A stretch of 64,000 nt of DNA from Chondrus crispus (lineage: Eukaryota; Rhodophyta; Florideophyceae; Gigartinales; Gigartinaceae): contig NW_005179103.1 in NCBI RefSeq assembly GCF_000350225.1, positions 1-64,000 on the forward strand, in the 5' to 3' direction. A program made the translations under genes and the position numbers. The notes beneath the pieces were generated by a model, which made no database searches, was not told the origin of the DNA, and worked only from the letters and a program-made list of their open reading frames with translations. Shown in pieces: positions 53,346-63,477 of this stretch. Each line of letters opens with the position of its first letter. Position 1 is the first letter of the stretch.

Positions 53346-53927
53346 ATGATGCTCTTGCTCAGTTTTTGTGCCACTCACCGGCAAGCCCATGTGAAAGAGC
53401 ATCAACAGCAGGGCCAGCTTCTTCACGAAGCTTGTGCCTGCGCCATGCACCGCGTTTCTGTTTGTCGCCCGTATTGCAGAGAAAGTTTCCCAAGGCAGGC
53501 CTACCTAGGAGCCCACAAGAAAAAATGCAAGCAGGCAGCAGCAGATGAAGCTGAGGCGCAAGAGGCGGACGCTTCTGACTCACTGCCACCCGTGAAGTCT
53601 CGTCGTTTGCGTGGGAGCTTCCAACGCACCGGTCGTGCCTTGCAAGAGCGGTATGAGGATAGGATCCGACTGGCAGCGCAAGATTCGAATGTTATCCTGC
53701 CAGCCGCCGGCCTTAGCAAAACTTTTTCGCCCCATTTCGCACTGGATGCAACAGGGCAGGATGAACAACAGGCAGAGGCAACCGCAGCTGATACGCCAGG
53801 TGTAGAGGAGTCGCGAGCTGAGGATGCGACGAAGGAAGAAGTGGTTCACGCCCTGCGAAATGTGGTGCTGGAGATCGGCTACAAAGGTGGTGATCTACAG
53901 GAGAACACAATCATTAATCTCCTCTAA
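53346..53927 (+). CDS. unrecognised frame with one zinc-finger-like motif
   Basis: An open frame of about 193 residues from the ATG at 53346. A motif with spacing C-x3-C-x12-H-x3-C (CRPYCRESFPRQAY..HKKKC) near residues 40-62 resembles a single C2HC finger. A Glu/Ala-rich acidic stretch follows, then a basic patch (KSRRLRGSFQRTGR). The C-terminus is acidic. After the stop, the same frame stays open for about 28 more codons and looks related in composition (SIQEMRQKAEED), so the present stop may be secondary. It could be a DNA-binding protein of element D or a captured host fragment. No family was identified. Confidence 0.4.
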   Translation: MMLLLSFCATHRQAHVKEHQQQGQLLHEACACAMHRVSVCRPYCRESFPRQAYLGAHKKKCKQAAADEAEAQEADASDSLPPVKSRRLRGSFQRTGRALQERYEDRIRLAAQDSNVILPAAGLSKTFSPHFALDATGQDEQQAEATAADTPGVEESRAEDATKEEVVHALRNVVLEIGYKGGDLQENTIINLL

Positions 53928-55014
53928 CATCAGTCATTTGATGCAAGCTTACTCAGGATCGGTTTCGAATCTATTCAGGAAATGCGCCAGAAAGCAGAAG
54001 AGGACGCTAAATGCTTGATCCGATAAGTTTCGACAGCGAGGGGTAGTACTCAAACCTGGAGGCTTGTAATAGAACGTAAATACTAGTGCTATACCAAAAA
54101 AGTTCGAGTAGTACACAACAATGAATTCCCAGTGATCCGTCCGTCTGTGCCTCCCCCGAACAACCAAGCATTTCTTGCGCTAGCAGGTTCAACGTAAATT
54201 GCGCCGCGCCCCACATCCCGCACTCTAAGCACGACCAGCAGACGGGGGCAGTGACGGTGTCTTCTCATACCTTAGACGACGTCGAAGCCGCACAGCATGA
54301 CCTGAACGAAGCAGATGGGCATGGTGCCCAGCTTGCCCACATCGCGAATCGTAAAAACAATCGCCACCGAAGCTCAAAGCATTGTTGAAGGTCGCTCTCT
54401 GTGCGTGGGAGTGCTAGCGGCTACAGGCACGATTGCGCAACGGTGCAGGCGGATGATTTCAAAAAATCCAGCATGTCGTAATTGTTTGTAACAGATATCG
54501 AAAACAGGTTGACGTTTTCGGTTGGCAGGTAGTCGGGGTCGGACACCTCTTTCCTTTCCCACACCCGAGCCCGCCACCGCTCATATATCACTATGCGCGA
54601 CGCTCCGATGTTCCCTAATGCCGACACGCCTTCCATTGCCACAGCTACTCAGCACACACAAGTGTCAAGGTACTCCCAAGAATGATCGATTCGAGCAGTT
54701 TCTGGCAGCTCATCGTCGTACAGCCATAGAACTTGACTACGTTGACCAAAGAAGAAGCACGATGAAAACGTTCCGTTCCGCAAACGAATGAAATACTACG
54801 TTAAGATGATCAAACGTGGCACGAGCTACAGAGAAGATCTTATTATCAAACTTCACAGCAGTCGGAAGAAAATGGCCAAGCCAACTTCAGGAGGTTCTTG
54901 AGTTCAATTTCATTGGGGAAGTCGACGGGAGGTGTTCCAACACTGCGGTTAAGCAGAGAGATAAGTACGAATCAAAAAGTAGATGGAGAGAGGGATCGAA
55001 CTGAGGACCTACGT

Positions 55015-55990
55015 GCGATTGGGGATCACGGTCATATCGCCGCGATGGTGAGCCTCGGCACACCACTGGAGAAGGGGGCAGACGGGGTGGACATGAATGC
55101 AGTCCGTGCTGCATAGTTGCACGAAAACACGATCGACAAGAATGACGTCAGCGCGATGGTCGCACTCGGCTTGCTGTTGTAGAAGAGCGCAGAGGGGGTC
55201 GATAGGAACGCGGCTTGCGCCGTGTAGTTGTACGAACGTGCGATCGAAGTAGACCTGTGTGTCGACGCGATATACAAGCTTGGCAACCTAATGGGGGGTT
55301 GGGAACGACGGAGTTGGGAAGGATGGAGCGCGGGCTGTCAAACTATGGAAGAGGGCGATTGAGGAACAAGATCATGTCCATTCTATAATCAATTTCGGCA
55401 CCCTGCTGGCATATGATGTGGAGGGATTCGAGAGAAACACGGCATACACAAGTTCGAGCGTGCGATGGAGAAGGGTAATGATGTCGCTTCGATGGTCAAT
55501 CTCGGTCTCCTCCTTCAAAAAGGCGCTGAGGGAGTCGAGACGAACGCGGTTAACGCTGTACGAATGAGAGATGGTGCATCTCGGCCTCCTACTGCAGGAC
55601 GGCGCGGGGGTCGTGAAGAACGGGGTTCGCGCCTCAGAGCTGTACGAGCTTGCGATTGACAGGAGGGATGATGTGCATGCATTGGACAATCTTGGTCTGC
55701 TGCTACACCACGGCGCGGAAGGAGTGGAAATGGACGAGGTCCGCGCTCTGGAGCTGTACGAGCGTGCGCAGCGGTAGCACTAAGTTGAATCTGGCTCTCC
55801 TCCTGATGGACGGAGGAGATGGGGCCGCAGAACGCTGCGCGGGCTCCGAAGCTGCTTGAGGATGCGATTGAGGAAGACAGTATGGTGCATCTTGGCACGC
55901 TGATGCAGCACGGGGCGGACGGGGTGGGCCGTAACATAGGGCAGGCGGCATGGCTGTATACCATGGCGATTGAAAAAGACGGAACAACGG
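55015..55990 (+). pseudogene. Sel1-like repeat protein remnant, about eight repeats
   Basis: Sel1-like repeats are helical pairs of about 36 residues that act as protein-binding scaffolds. Units such as MVNLGLLLQKGAEGVETNAV, LDNLGLLLHHGAEGVEMDEV and MVHLGTLMQHGADGVGRNIG recur about every 108 bases, each with the LG.L...GA.GV pattern and often followed by A.LYERAIE. They are spread over more than one frame, with several stops inside units in the left part, so the gene is broken. The last unit runs directly into a CNNM/CorC-like segment in the same frame, an unusual junction. Confidence 0.75.
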
Positions 55991-56031
55991 AGTGGCTCTG
56001 CGTTGTTGCTGGGGCTAGTGGCTCAGGCGGT

Positions 56032-56261
56032 ATGGAGAAATGCCAGTCTCAGATTATTCATGACGTGCTCGACTTGGACGAGACCAATGTCCGAAATATC
56101 ATGCGTCCCAGAGTTGACGCCGTTGCTTTTACGGTTACCAGCACTTTGAATGAGCTGCTGGAATAAGATTTTGAGTCTCACTACTGACGGATGCCTGTTT
56201 TGGAGGATAAGATTGATAATATTGTGGGGGTGACAATGTTAAAATCGCTGTTACGCAACTG
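56032..56261 (+). pseudogene. CNNM/CorC-type (divalent-cation transport) fragment
   Basis: The segment IIHDVLDLDETNVRNIMRPR, followed by VDAVAF and later RMPVLEDKIDNIVGV, matches the start of the CBS-pair region of CNNM/CorC membrane proteins, which are linked to magnesium and cobalt transport. In the family this region follows a membrane domain that is absent here. The fragment is about 75 residues and is broken by a small number of changes. It sits directly after the Sel1-like repeats in element D, which suggests two unrelated host gene pieces were brought together. Confidence 0.65.
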
Positions 56262-56284
56262 GCGAGGTGGGCTACGCGATGCAG

Positions 56285-56700
56285 TGGGGAAGCATGTTGC
56301 TTTTCAATCGGATGTTGAAGGGGAAGCATTTCGGGGCGAATTATCGGGAGAGCTATCGGACGTTCGTGGGAAAGTTGCTCAGGTGCAACCTGCACCAGTT
56401 TTACGACGGGAACACGGCAGAGTGACACGGAGAGGATGCGGGGGATTTATCAGCGGTACGACGAGGTGATCAACCTGTATGACGCTGGGGAGCTGATGCA
56501 CTACATCGGGAGGTACTTGCGGAGGGAGAACGTGTCGGCGAAGAGCAGGGACGGGATGGAGGGCGAGCTGGACGAGAGGCAGCTGTACAAAGGGCTTGTG
56601 GAGCGCGGCAGGATCGGCGGAGACAAGAGGTCGACGGCGTTGCGCGCCACCAACTCGGCGTGCGTCTCGATGACGACGTGAGGGATGAGCACGCGATCTG
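56285..56700 (+). pseudogene. unrecognised protein-like segment in D
   Basis: Two neighbouring frames read as one plausible helical, basic protein: MLLFNRMLKGKHFGANYRES in the first and MRGIYQRYDEVINLYDAGEL in the second, joined by a shift near 56420. The second frame ends at a TGA near 56680. Composition is protein-like, with regularly spaced Tyr and Arg. No family was recognised. Confidence 0.35.
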
Positions 56701-57185
56701 GCGGTGCTGATCGGCTGTCCTATCAGCTCCCCCTGCACTTTGTGCACGAGCCAGCCTCTTCTCCGCGATCAACTTTGCCGGCGCGACGGCAGCGACGCGC
56801 GTGTGGGGCAGGCGCACCGCGGGCGTGTGGCACGTCTGCGCGGACGACGGAGTCGTAGGCGCAGCTGTCGCCGAGCGGGTGGAGACGCTTCTGCAGCGCG
56901 AGCTGACGTCCGAAAGTAGTGGAAGCGGAACAGGAGGTTACGAAGAAGGGGGAGGCTGAGCTGCAGGAGTTGAAGCGCCCCCTGGTGGCAGAGGAGCGTT
57001 GGATATTAAATGCTGGGGCTGGCAATGCCTCGACGGCAGCCACGTGTAAAATTGCGCAGGGGAGGAATTTTATTGAAATGCAAGGGTGGGCGGTGGGCCG
57101 ATACAGAAAAGCTCATTTATTTCTCTAACCTTATACTCTGTCTTTATTTCCACTAATCAAGGGGGCCAATGCACAGGGGGGCCGA

Positions 57186-57216
57186 TACTGTAGCACGAAA
57201 TCGTCGGATATAAATA
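57186..57216 (+). promoter_or_regulatory. promoter-like site: TACTGTA then TATAAATA
   Basis: TACTGTA at 57186-57192 is followed after 16 bases by TATAAATA at 57209-57216, the same arrangement as in the family A LTRs. A transcript from here would run into the small frame at 57441-57665. Confidence 0.5.
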
Positions 57217-57440
57217 GGTTGGAAATTTACTTCTGGCACCGCCAGAAAGGTCGGTAGTCGTGTGCACGCAAAGGCGGGGCGATGGAGAAGGGGTTTCAGC
57301 AGGGGTGGTGTGCTTCGGTACAACTCCCCTGCTATCCTTTTCTTTTTTTGTCGCTAGTTCAATTCTGCATGAATACTAATAATAAATAAATAATTTGTTG
57401 AATTTTAAATAATGTTTAGATTAATACATAATTTGTAGAT

Positions 57441-57665
57441 TTGCACAATTTTAATTTCTGGCAGTGTCCCGCTGGCAAATCTCATGAAGATTCGAACGTT
57501 GAGACATTCTTCGGGCAGTACACGGATCAAGAAAACGGATTGGCAGTGAGCGGAGCAGCTCAAGACCTAACGATCGATTTCACAAGTCTGCGGACAATGG
57601 GGCTGCGAAACGGTAGTGAACCAAGTCTTCTCGAAACGGTGCGCAAGCTGAGACTTCCTTCGTAA
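57441..57665 (+). CDS. small unrecognised frame downstream of the promoter-like site
   Basis: 74 codons ending at TAA. Composition is ordinary (FFGQYTDQENGLAVSGAA, then LLETVRKLRLP). The annotated start is not an ATG, so the true start is unclear. Its only support is the promoter-like site about 225 bases upstream. Confidence 0.25.
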   Translation: MHNFNFWQCPAGKSHEDSNVETFFGQYTDQENGLAVSGAAQDLTIDFTSLRTMGLRNGSEPSLLETVRKLRLPS

Positions 57666-57968
57666 TGTACACTACCCCCTTTTCACTACAAAACAGAAAT
57701 TCTGGGTTGGTTCATCCCGCACGAACTCTAAACACTCTCAAAACGCGCCTGGGTTTAAACAAAATTACGATTTACTACTGTAGTCCTCAGAAATTACTCA
57801 ACATGACTCTTCTACGGGACTTCTGAAGAACTGTCAACAGGGACCGACGAGTCCTCCACGTAGGGCAAGGGTGCTGGGATAGCGGTTGTAGGCACTGACT
57901 GCACTGAGGGTTGCGGCGCAGCATCAGATCGGATGTCGATAAAACGGATTGTATCGCACTTTCGGGCC

Positions 57969-58454
57969 AAAACTAAAACTTGGATTGAATCCGCCATGCG
58001 TAGCCCATGAACACCCATGCACACCAATGCCTGCATGAGCTCGCACTGAACATATCTCAATTGGTTTGGCCATCATTACCCCATGCAGACATAGACTGTT
58101 GCATGGACGGTTCTATGGAACATGTTTGGCAAAACTAAAACTTCGATTGAATCCGCCATGCGGAGCCCATGAATACCCATGCACACCAATGCCTGCATGA
58201 GCTCGCATTGAACATATCTGAATTGGTTTGGCCACCATTGCCCCATGCAGACATAGACTGTTGCATGGACGGTTCTATGGAACATGTTTGGCAAAACTAA
58301 AACTTCGATTGAATCCGCCATGCGGAGCCCATGAATACCCATGCACACCAATGCCTGCATGAGCTCGCATTGAACATATCTGAATTGGTTTGGCCACCAT
58401 TGCCCCATGCAGACATAGACTGTTGCATGGACGGTTCCATGGAACATGCTTGGT
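57969..58454. repeat. three tandem copies of a 162-base repeat
   Basis: Copies begin at 57969, 58131 and 58293 with AAAACTAAAACTT. The second and third are nearly identical, and the first differs at a few positions. The unit contains CATG-rich words related, in inverted form, to the minisatellite at the other end of D. Confidence 0.9.
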
Positions 58455-58538
58455 ATTGCATAGGACCAGGCCTAAGGCAATCCCCATGGAAAACTTATGA
58501 CAACCGCTCCAATTGTGAGCATGGGCTTGCATAGTCTC

Positions 58539-58574
58539 TGCATAGGAAATTTTAGAAAATCAGAAATACAGACG
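58539..58574 (-). repeat. right terminal inverted repeat of D
   Basis: It is the partner of 51235-51270. Confidence 0.7.
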
Positions 58575-58689
58575 AGTTCGAGACGTATCGAACGAGCTCG
58601 CGGACCACGCTTGTATCGCGAGCTGTGATCATCAGGCCGTCCATGTCTTTGTAACGACACGGAATCAAGCCGAAGCCCGAACAAGGTCG

Positions 58690-60358
58690 CGCGCACGGAT
58701 GCGCGACGAACCGCGAGGTGACGATGAAGCCCCCGCTCTCCAAGGACCCAATTCGTTTTGGGAGGAGAACGACGAGTTCGACGCCGCCGACATCCAGCGC
58801 GCCGAGGACCCCGAGGCTGGCGCGCTCGACTCCCCGGTCGCCCCACCGCAGGACGACCTTCCGGCCCCTCTTACGATAGAGGAGATAGCCGAGGAGCAAC
58901 GCGTGGATGACTTCTGCCAAACCGTTTTGGCACGACAGTCAGAGTCCCGGGACTCCGCGTTCTTCGAGGACCACCAAGGGGTGCTCAAGCGGAGACACCC
59001 CTTCGACCCTGATATCGTTCAGGTCGTGGTACCTCGGACGCTCCGCGCCAGGCTCCTTCGCCTGTGCCACAACCCGGCCATTGCGGGGCACCCGGGCCAG
59101 AACCGTATGTACTACGCACTTCGACGCGAGTACTACTGGCCCCACCTGGCTGCAGACGTCGCAGCCACGGTGCGAGGGTGTCGAACCTGCGCGATGAACC
59201 GGGTGAAGCTGAGGAAACATCCCAACCGATTGAGATTGTTTCCAGCTACGAGGCCCCTTGAGAGCCTCGCGATCGACATCTTGGGGCCGCTCCCCAAGAC
59301 GAAGACAGGAAAACGGTTCCTGCTCGTGATTACGGACCGCTTCAGTAAGCTAACGCAAGTCGTTGCGCTCCGCACGATAACAGCGCACACAGTCGCAGTT
59401 GCGTTCTGCGACTCGTGGGTGTTCAAGTATGGCGTCCCTCGCACGTTACTTTCGGACAACGGCCCTCAGTTTAATGCCAAGTTCTTCCACAGTACGTGCC
59501 GCGTTCTGGGGTAACGAACTTGTACACTTCCGCCTACCATCCCCAGACGAACGGGCTAGTCGAGCGATATAACCGAACAATCGCCTCGATGCTGAGGAAC
59601 TACGTGGGTGAACACCAGGACGACTGGGATGTGTACGTGGGGCCGCTTACGTATGCGTACAACTCCCACGTACATCGCACCACACGCACCACGCCGTTTG
59701 AGCTCGTGCTCAGCAGGCCACCGCCGGAGTTTTCTCTCCGACGGGCGGACGGCGACGCGCCCCCCTCCGATAGGGGGAACCAACGTGCCCAGTTCCTCAA
59801 GACCTTGGATTCGACTATCCAGAAGGCCTACGGGAGCCTGCGTCGCACGCAGGCTCGCTACAAGCGCGACTTCGATAAACGCATACGACGTATTAATTCC
59901 CGGCTCCGTCCCGGAGAATACGTTTATCTCAACCACACCGATGGGGCTAAGACATCGAACAAGCTCGCCTCGCCCGCAGTCGGACCCTACCGCGTGCTCG
60001 CCAATGACCGCCGAACCATCACGATCGATCGTGATGGGGTCACCGAGCGAGTCTCCGCCGACCGCTGCGTGTACGCGCCGCCTCCGATAGACGCGCCACG
60101 AGCAAGTACGACGACCCCGCGGGACCTCGCCGATAAGGTCACCGCGGGAACGCAGTATGCCGTCGAACGGCTACTGAGACATCGAGTTATGGAAGACGGA
60201 ACTACAGAGTTCCTCATCAAGTGGGCGGATTACGACACGCCCACTTGGACGGCGCGGACTCACGTCCCGGAGGAGTTGGTGTCTCGTTACGCCCAACGCC
60301 TCCGGGGACGTACCGGCAGAGACCTCACCCAAACCGTGAACGCGGACGTTCACGCTTA
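58690..60358 (+). pseudogene. pol of B-2, second part: integrase with chromodomain
   Basis: In order: an acidic linker, an HHCC zinc region (LCHNPAIAGHPG, then GCRTCAMNRVKL) near 59055-59215, the integrase core (LAIDILGPL near 59265, LLSDNGPQFNAKFF near 59450, LVERYNRTIASML near 59550), and a GPY/F-type region (ASPAVGPYRVL near 59975). A chromodomain near 60150-60310 (YAVERLLRHRV, LIKWADYDTPTWT) ends the region. The frame ends at 60358 next to a near-palindrome and a purine tract. About one break is present. Confidence 0.82.
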
Positions 60359-63300
60359 AGGGGGGGGCCCTCAACCGCTCCTTCGCGGATTAACCCCAGC
60401 CTGCACGAACAGACTAAAAGGGGAAGTGAAGGAAGTCGGCGGACTCTATCGGAGGGTCACAGCCGGGGACGTGTTCAAGTCAAGTCATCTTGACTTCTCG
60501 TACGTCAAGGACGCGAGACATAAGAACAGGACAGTACGAACTGCCTGAAATCACGAGAGCCCTCGGTGGGCAGAGTAAGCGACCAGAATGCCCGTCGCTT
60601 GTGTCTCGGAATACCGAGAAGGTTAGGGCTCACATCAAGCCCTCAGTCCGCATCCGGGTCCGATCCCCCGACGGACGACGTGGTCATGACCCTATCAATA
60701 GGGGTAGTACGCGAGAAAACGCGCAAAACGCTCCGACAGATGAGCAGGAGAGTGGAGCTGCGTCGGGTGAACGCGCGCCAGGGCAGCTAAGTAAGAGCGA
60801 GCAAGCGCGAGCAACGCGATCCGGGGAACAGTGATATACCCCAAAAACCCGCCGCCGAGACAGGCCCCGCAATAAGGAAAATTGCAGGGGAGGAGAACGT
60901 TACACGTGAGCGACGCCAGAGGCGCGCGCCATGCCACAACACTGATTGCGTCATCATCAAACCGCTGCCGCCACCATACCCCGAAAATAACGAAAAAAGT
61001 AAGGGAGAAAAATTACAGCCGCACGTGCGCGGCGTGCACAGATACTGCACGCCATACGATAAGCAAAGAAAAGGCGGACGGCGCTGCCCGGGGGTACAAT
61101 GACCCGCGAGAAGGTACACACGTCCGCCCCCTGACCGGGAAGGGAAGCGGGCGTGAGGTGGTTGCGTGCGCCCGCTTCGGTCGCGTACCCCGACATCTCG
61201 GACGACAAGCCGTCCCTCCCCCGTGCTCAACGGAGGTCTGGCCGGCCACAGTCGGTGAGGAGAGGAGCACACGTAGCCCACGCCCATCCGACTCTCCACT
61301 GCCGAAGGCGGAAGGCGCTCGGAAACGCGTACCCCACAAGACCCGCCGTTACGGACCCTTCGCCACACGATCAGGAACCGACGCCTTCCCGCGGCAGAGT
61401 ACGCGCGTAACGCGTCGGCGTTGAGCGCGCGCCACCGCCGAGGACGCTAGAAGATGCTGTGAACCACCCGCGCTCGGTGCCGACGGCAACACGGAATACT
61501 AGCACCCGCGCTCTCGGCTACTGTCTAACGTTTCGTTCTGGTGCCACCAATGCGTGCGCGAGGACGAATGCACTCAGGCACAGCCCCGCGGCACGGAGGA
61601 AGGCGGGCTAGGACGCTCACCCGGGCCTTGGCAACACGAGGCGTCCCGACGCGCCGCGCGTGACGACGCCTCGTGACCTTCCCCCCCCGTCGTTGGGCGG
61701 AAGGAGACGTAGAATTGCGGAAGAAGACGCCGTCGGGAGGCGGGAGACGTGCCTCAAGTCGCCCGATCGACTCCTCCCCCCTTCCCTCTCCCGCCACGTG
61801 CGGACGATCACGCGTGAGTAAGGAACAAAATCCGGTCGCCCTCACAAGATCGAGGTCGAATACTCGACGACGAAAGCGAGGTCGGGGACGAACCCCGTCT
61901 GTCGCAAAGTCGGCCTCGAGGGCGACGATTGGAGGGAATACCGCTACCCCAATACGCCAGTCAAGGGAACTACGCCCCCAAGTGGAGGGGAGGGCTCGCT
62001 TCCAACGACCCGGTGTCGTTGGAGCAGGGTCGTTCTTGCCTGACGATAGGGGATCACAGAGGGCAGGCCGATGCGGGCGGCGCTCGCATGCGCGGGACCC
62101 CCCCGTGTCCTCCCGTGAGACGACACGCATGGTGGGGACCCGTTAGACACGTCCCCACCTGTAGTTGCGCGGACAGACGCGTACCCCTGTCCCTTTTTTT
62201 TCCTTTTCCGAGTAAGGAGAGGGGAGTACCGGGACCTCACGAAGGAACGAAGGACGACCTACGGGGTGGACCACTTGGGCTCGTCGACGAACTCAAGTCA
62301 GGAAGGGTAGGATTACCCGACCCCTGGGCCCGGAGCGTACACGGCATCGGAACGATTAAACCTTCCGAATAAGGGTGTTGACTACGGCCTCTCAGAAGAC
62401 GCCTCCGGAGGGAGCCGACTTTGAGGATATATCGGGACTCATCACGACGGGAGACAACACCACGGGCCGGCGCGCGCCGCCCCCTTCCCCCCCCCCCGGG
62501 GAAGGGGAGGCGATGAGCGAACAGGGAGGTTCGATCCACCAGCCCCCTTAGGCTGAAAGGAGGAAGTCGGCGGCGCCGACCAATGGGAGCTCGTTAAATT
62601 GGGTGCAGGGAAAATCACTCATGTGCGCTCCCTCACCCCGGTAAGAGCGCGCCGACCAACGGGAGCTCGTCAAACTCTGCCGGAGCGAGAGCATCATCTC
62701 AGCCGAGGCCCCTGCCTCAACCCGACTCCGGTCCTCCTCTCCCCGGTGCGCATCGATGGGGAAGTTCGTCGTTCGGCGGACACCCGGAATGCTTGCGGGC
62801 CCACGGAAGGACGCAAGGGGCTTTCGATAAATACCGCGTTTGAGGGTGTCCCATGGCGAGGGGGCGCCAATTGACGCCCCCGCCTCGGACCCACTCCGTC
62901 GAAAAGGGGCTATAAAAGGCAGGCGGGGGCCTACGACGCGTGTGCCTCCGGAAACACAGTGCCATGAGATAAACGCTCCGACGCAGGGGCCGACGAGACG
63001 CAACTCGGCAGAAAGGAGCAACCAGCGGGCACGACAGTAATGACGCACACGCATGCGCATTCGGGCAAGGGGTCTCGGACAATATGCCGTCGGGACACCC
63101 TCCTGCCGGCGCCTCCCACGGATGGGGGCGGCCTGGGGGAGAGCGTCGTAGAGAGGAGCGTGGCGTACGCACGTCCCCCATGATCTCGACACGCACGGTA
63201 GGAGACGCGGCTCTGAATCGTGCCGTCCGACGCGGCAACAGACGAGGGACTGAGGGAGGTCCCCTCGCTCCTCTCCTCCTCGGAGAGACACCAGGAGCAG

Positions 63301-63477
63301 ATACGGGCAAACGATCCGCCCGTGCCGCATTCCGATCGGATTCGTTTGCAACACACCGGCCCTCAGAAGCCGTCTCTCACCCGGTCTACGACAGCACCTC
63401 AGAACGGAACGGTGCCTTAGGGGCTTTACGAGAAGGGAACTATCGAGGGAGGTTAAAGCGTCGGTAGCACTGTACGC
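60359..63477 (+). other. non-coding 3' region of B-2
   Basis: This GC-rich stretch of about 3.1 kb follows pol. Purine tracts (near 60360 and 60415) lie at its start, and no LTR follows them. Frames on both strands are long because of the GC content and none looks like a protein. It contains a C-run hairpin at 62481-62507. By analogy with family A it is the spacer between pol and the antisense frame. Confidence 0.55.
62481..62507. repeat. C-run with inverted arms
   Basis: CCCCTTCCCC (62481-62490) and GGGGAAGGGG (62498-62507) are exact reverse complements separated by seven C. It could form a hairpin or a quadruplex on the G-rich strand. Confidence 0.8.

Larger units (their letters stand above)
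51235..58574. mobile_element. element D: 7.3-kb insertion with terminal inverted repeats, carrying gene fragments
   Basis: The ends are inverted repeats: 51235-51270 and 58539-58574 match at 30 of 36 positions (starting CGTCTGT). The element separates RNase H from integrase of B-2. The subterminal regions share GCATGGG/GCATTGG words in opposite orientations. No certain target duplication was found, and no transposase was recognised, so it may be non-autonomous or of a family I do not know. Its interior holds a zinc-finger-like frame, a Sel1-repeat remnant, a CNNM/CorC fragment and a promoter-like site. It is not a Polinton: no capsid, polymerase B or protease signatures were seen. Confidence 0.65.

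Noticed and set aside
57969-58454. Possible CRISPR array
   Set aside because: The repeats are 162 bases long and directly adjacent with no spacers, in a eukaryotic transposon.
51235-58574. Element D considered as a Polinton or other virus-like element
   Set aside because: No DNA polymerase B, capsid, ATPase or protease signatures were seen. The contents are host-like fragments.
60882-63467. Many frames of 100-270 codons on both strands
   Set aside because: Stop codons are rare because of GC content. The frames are Arg/Pro/Gly-rich and overlap, and none has a recognisable motif.
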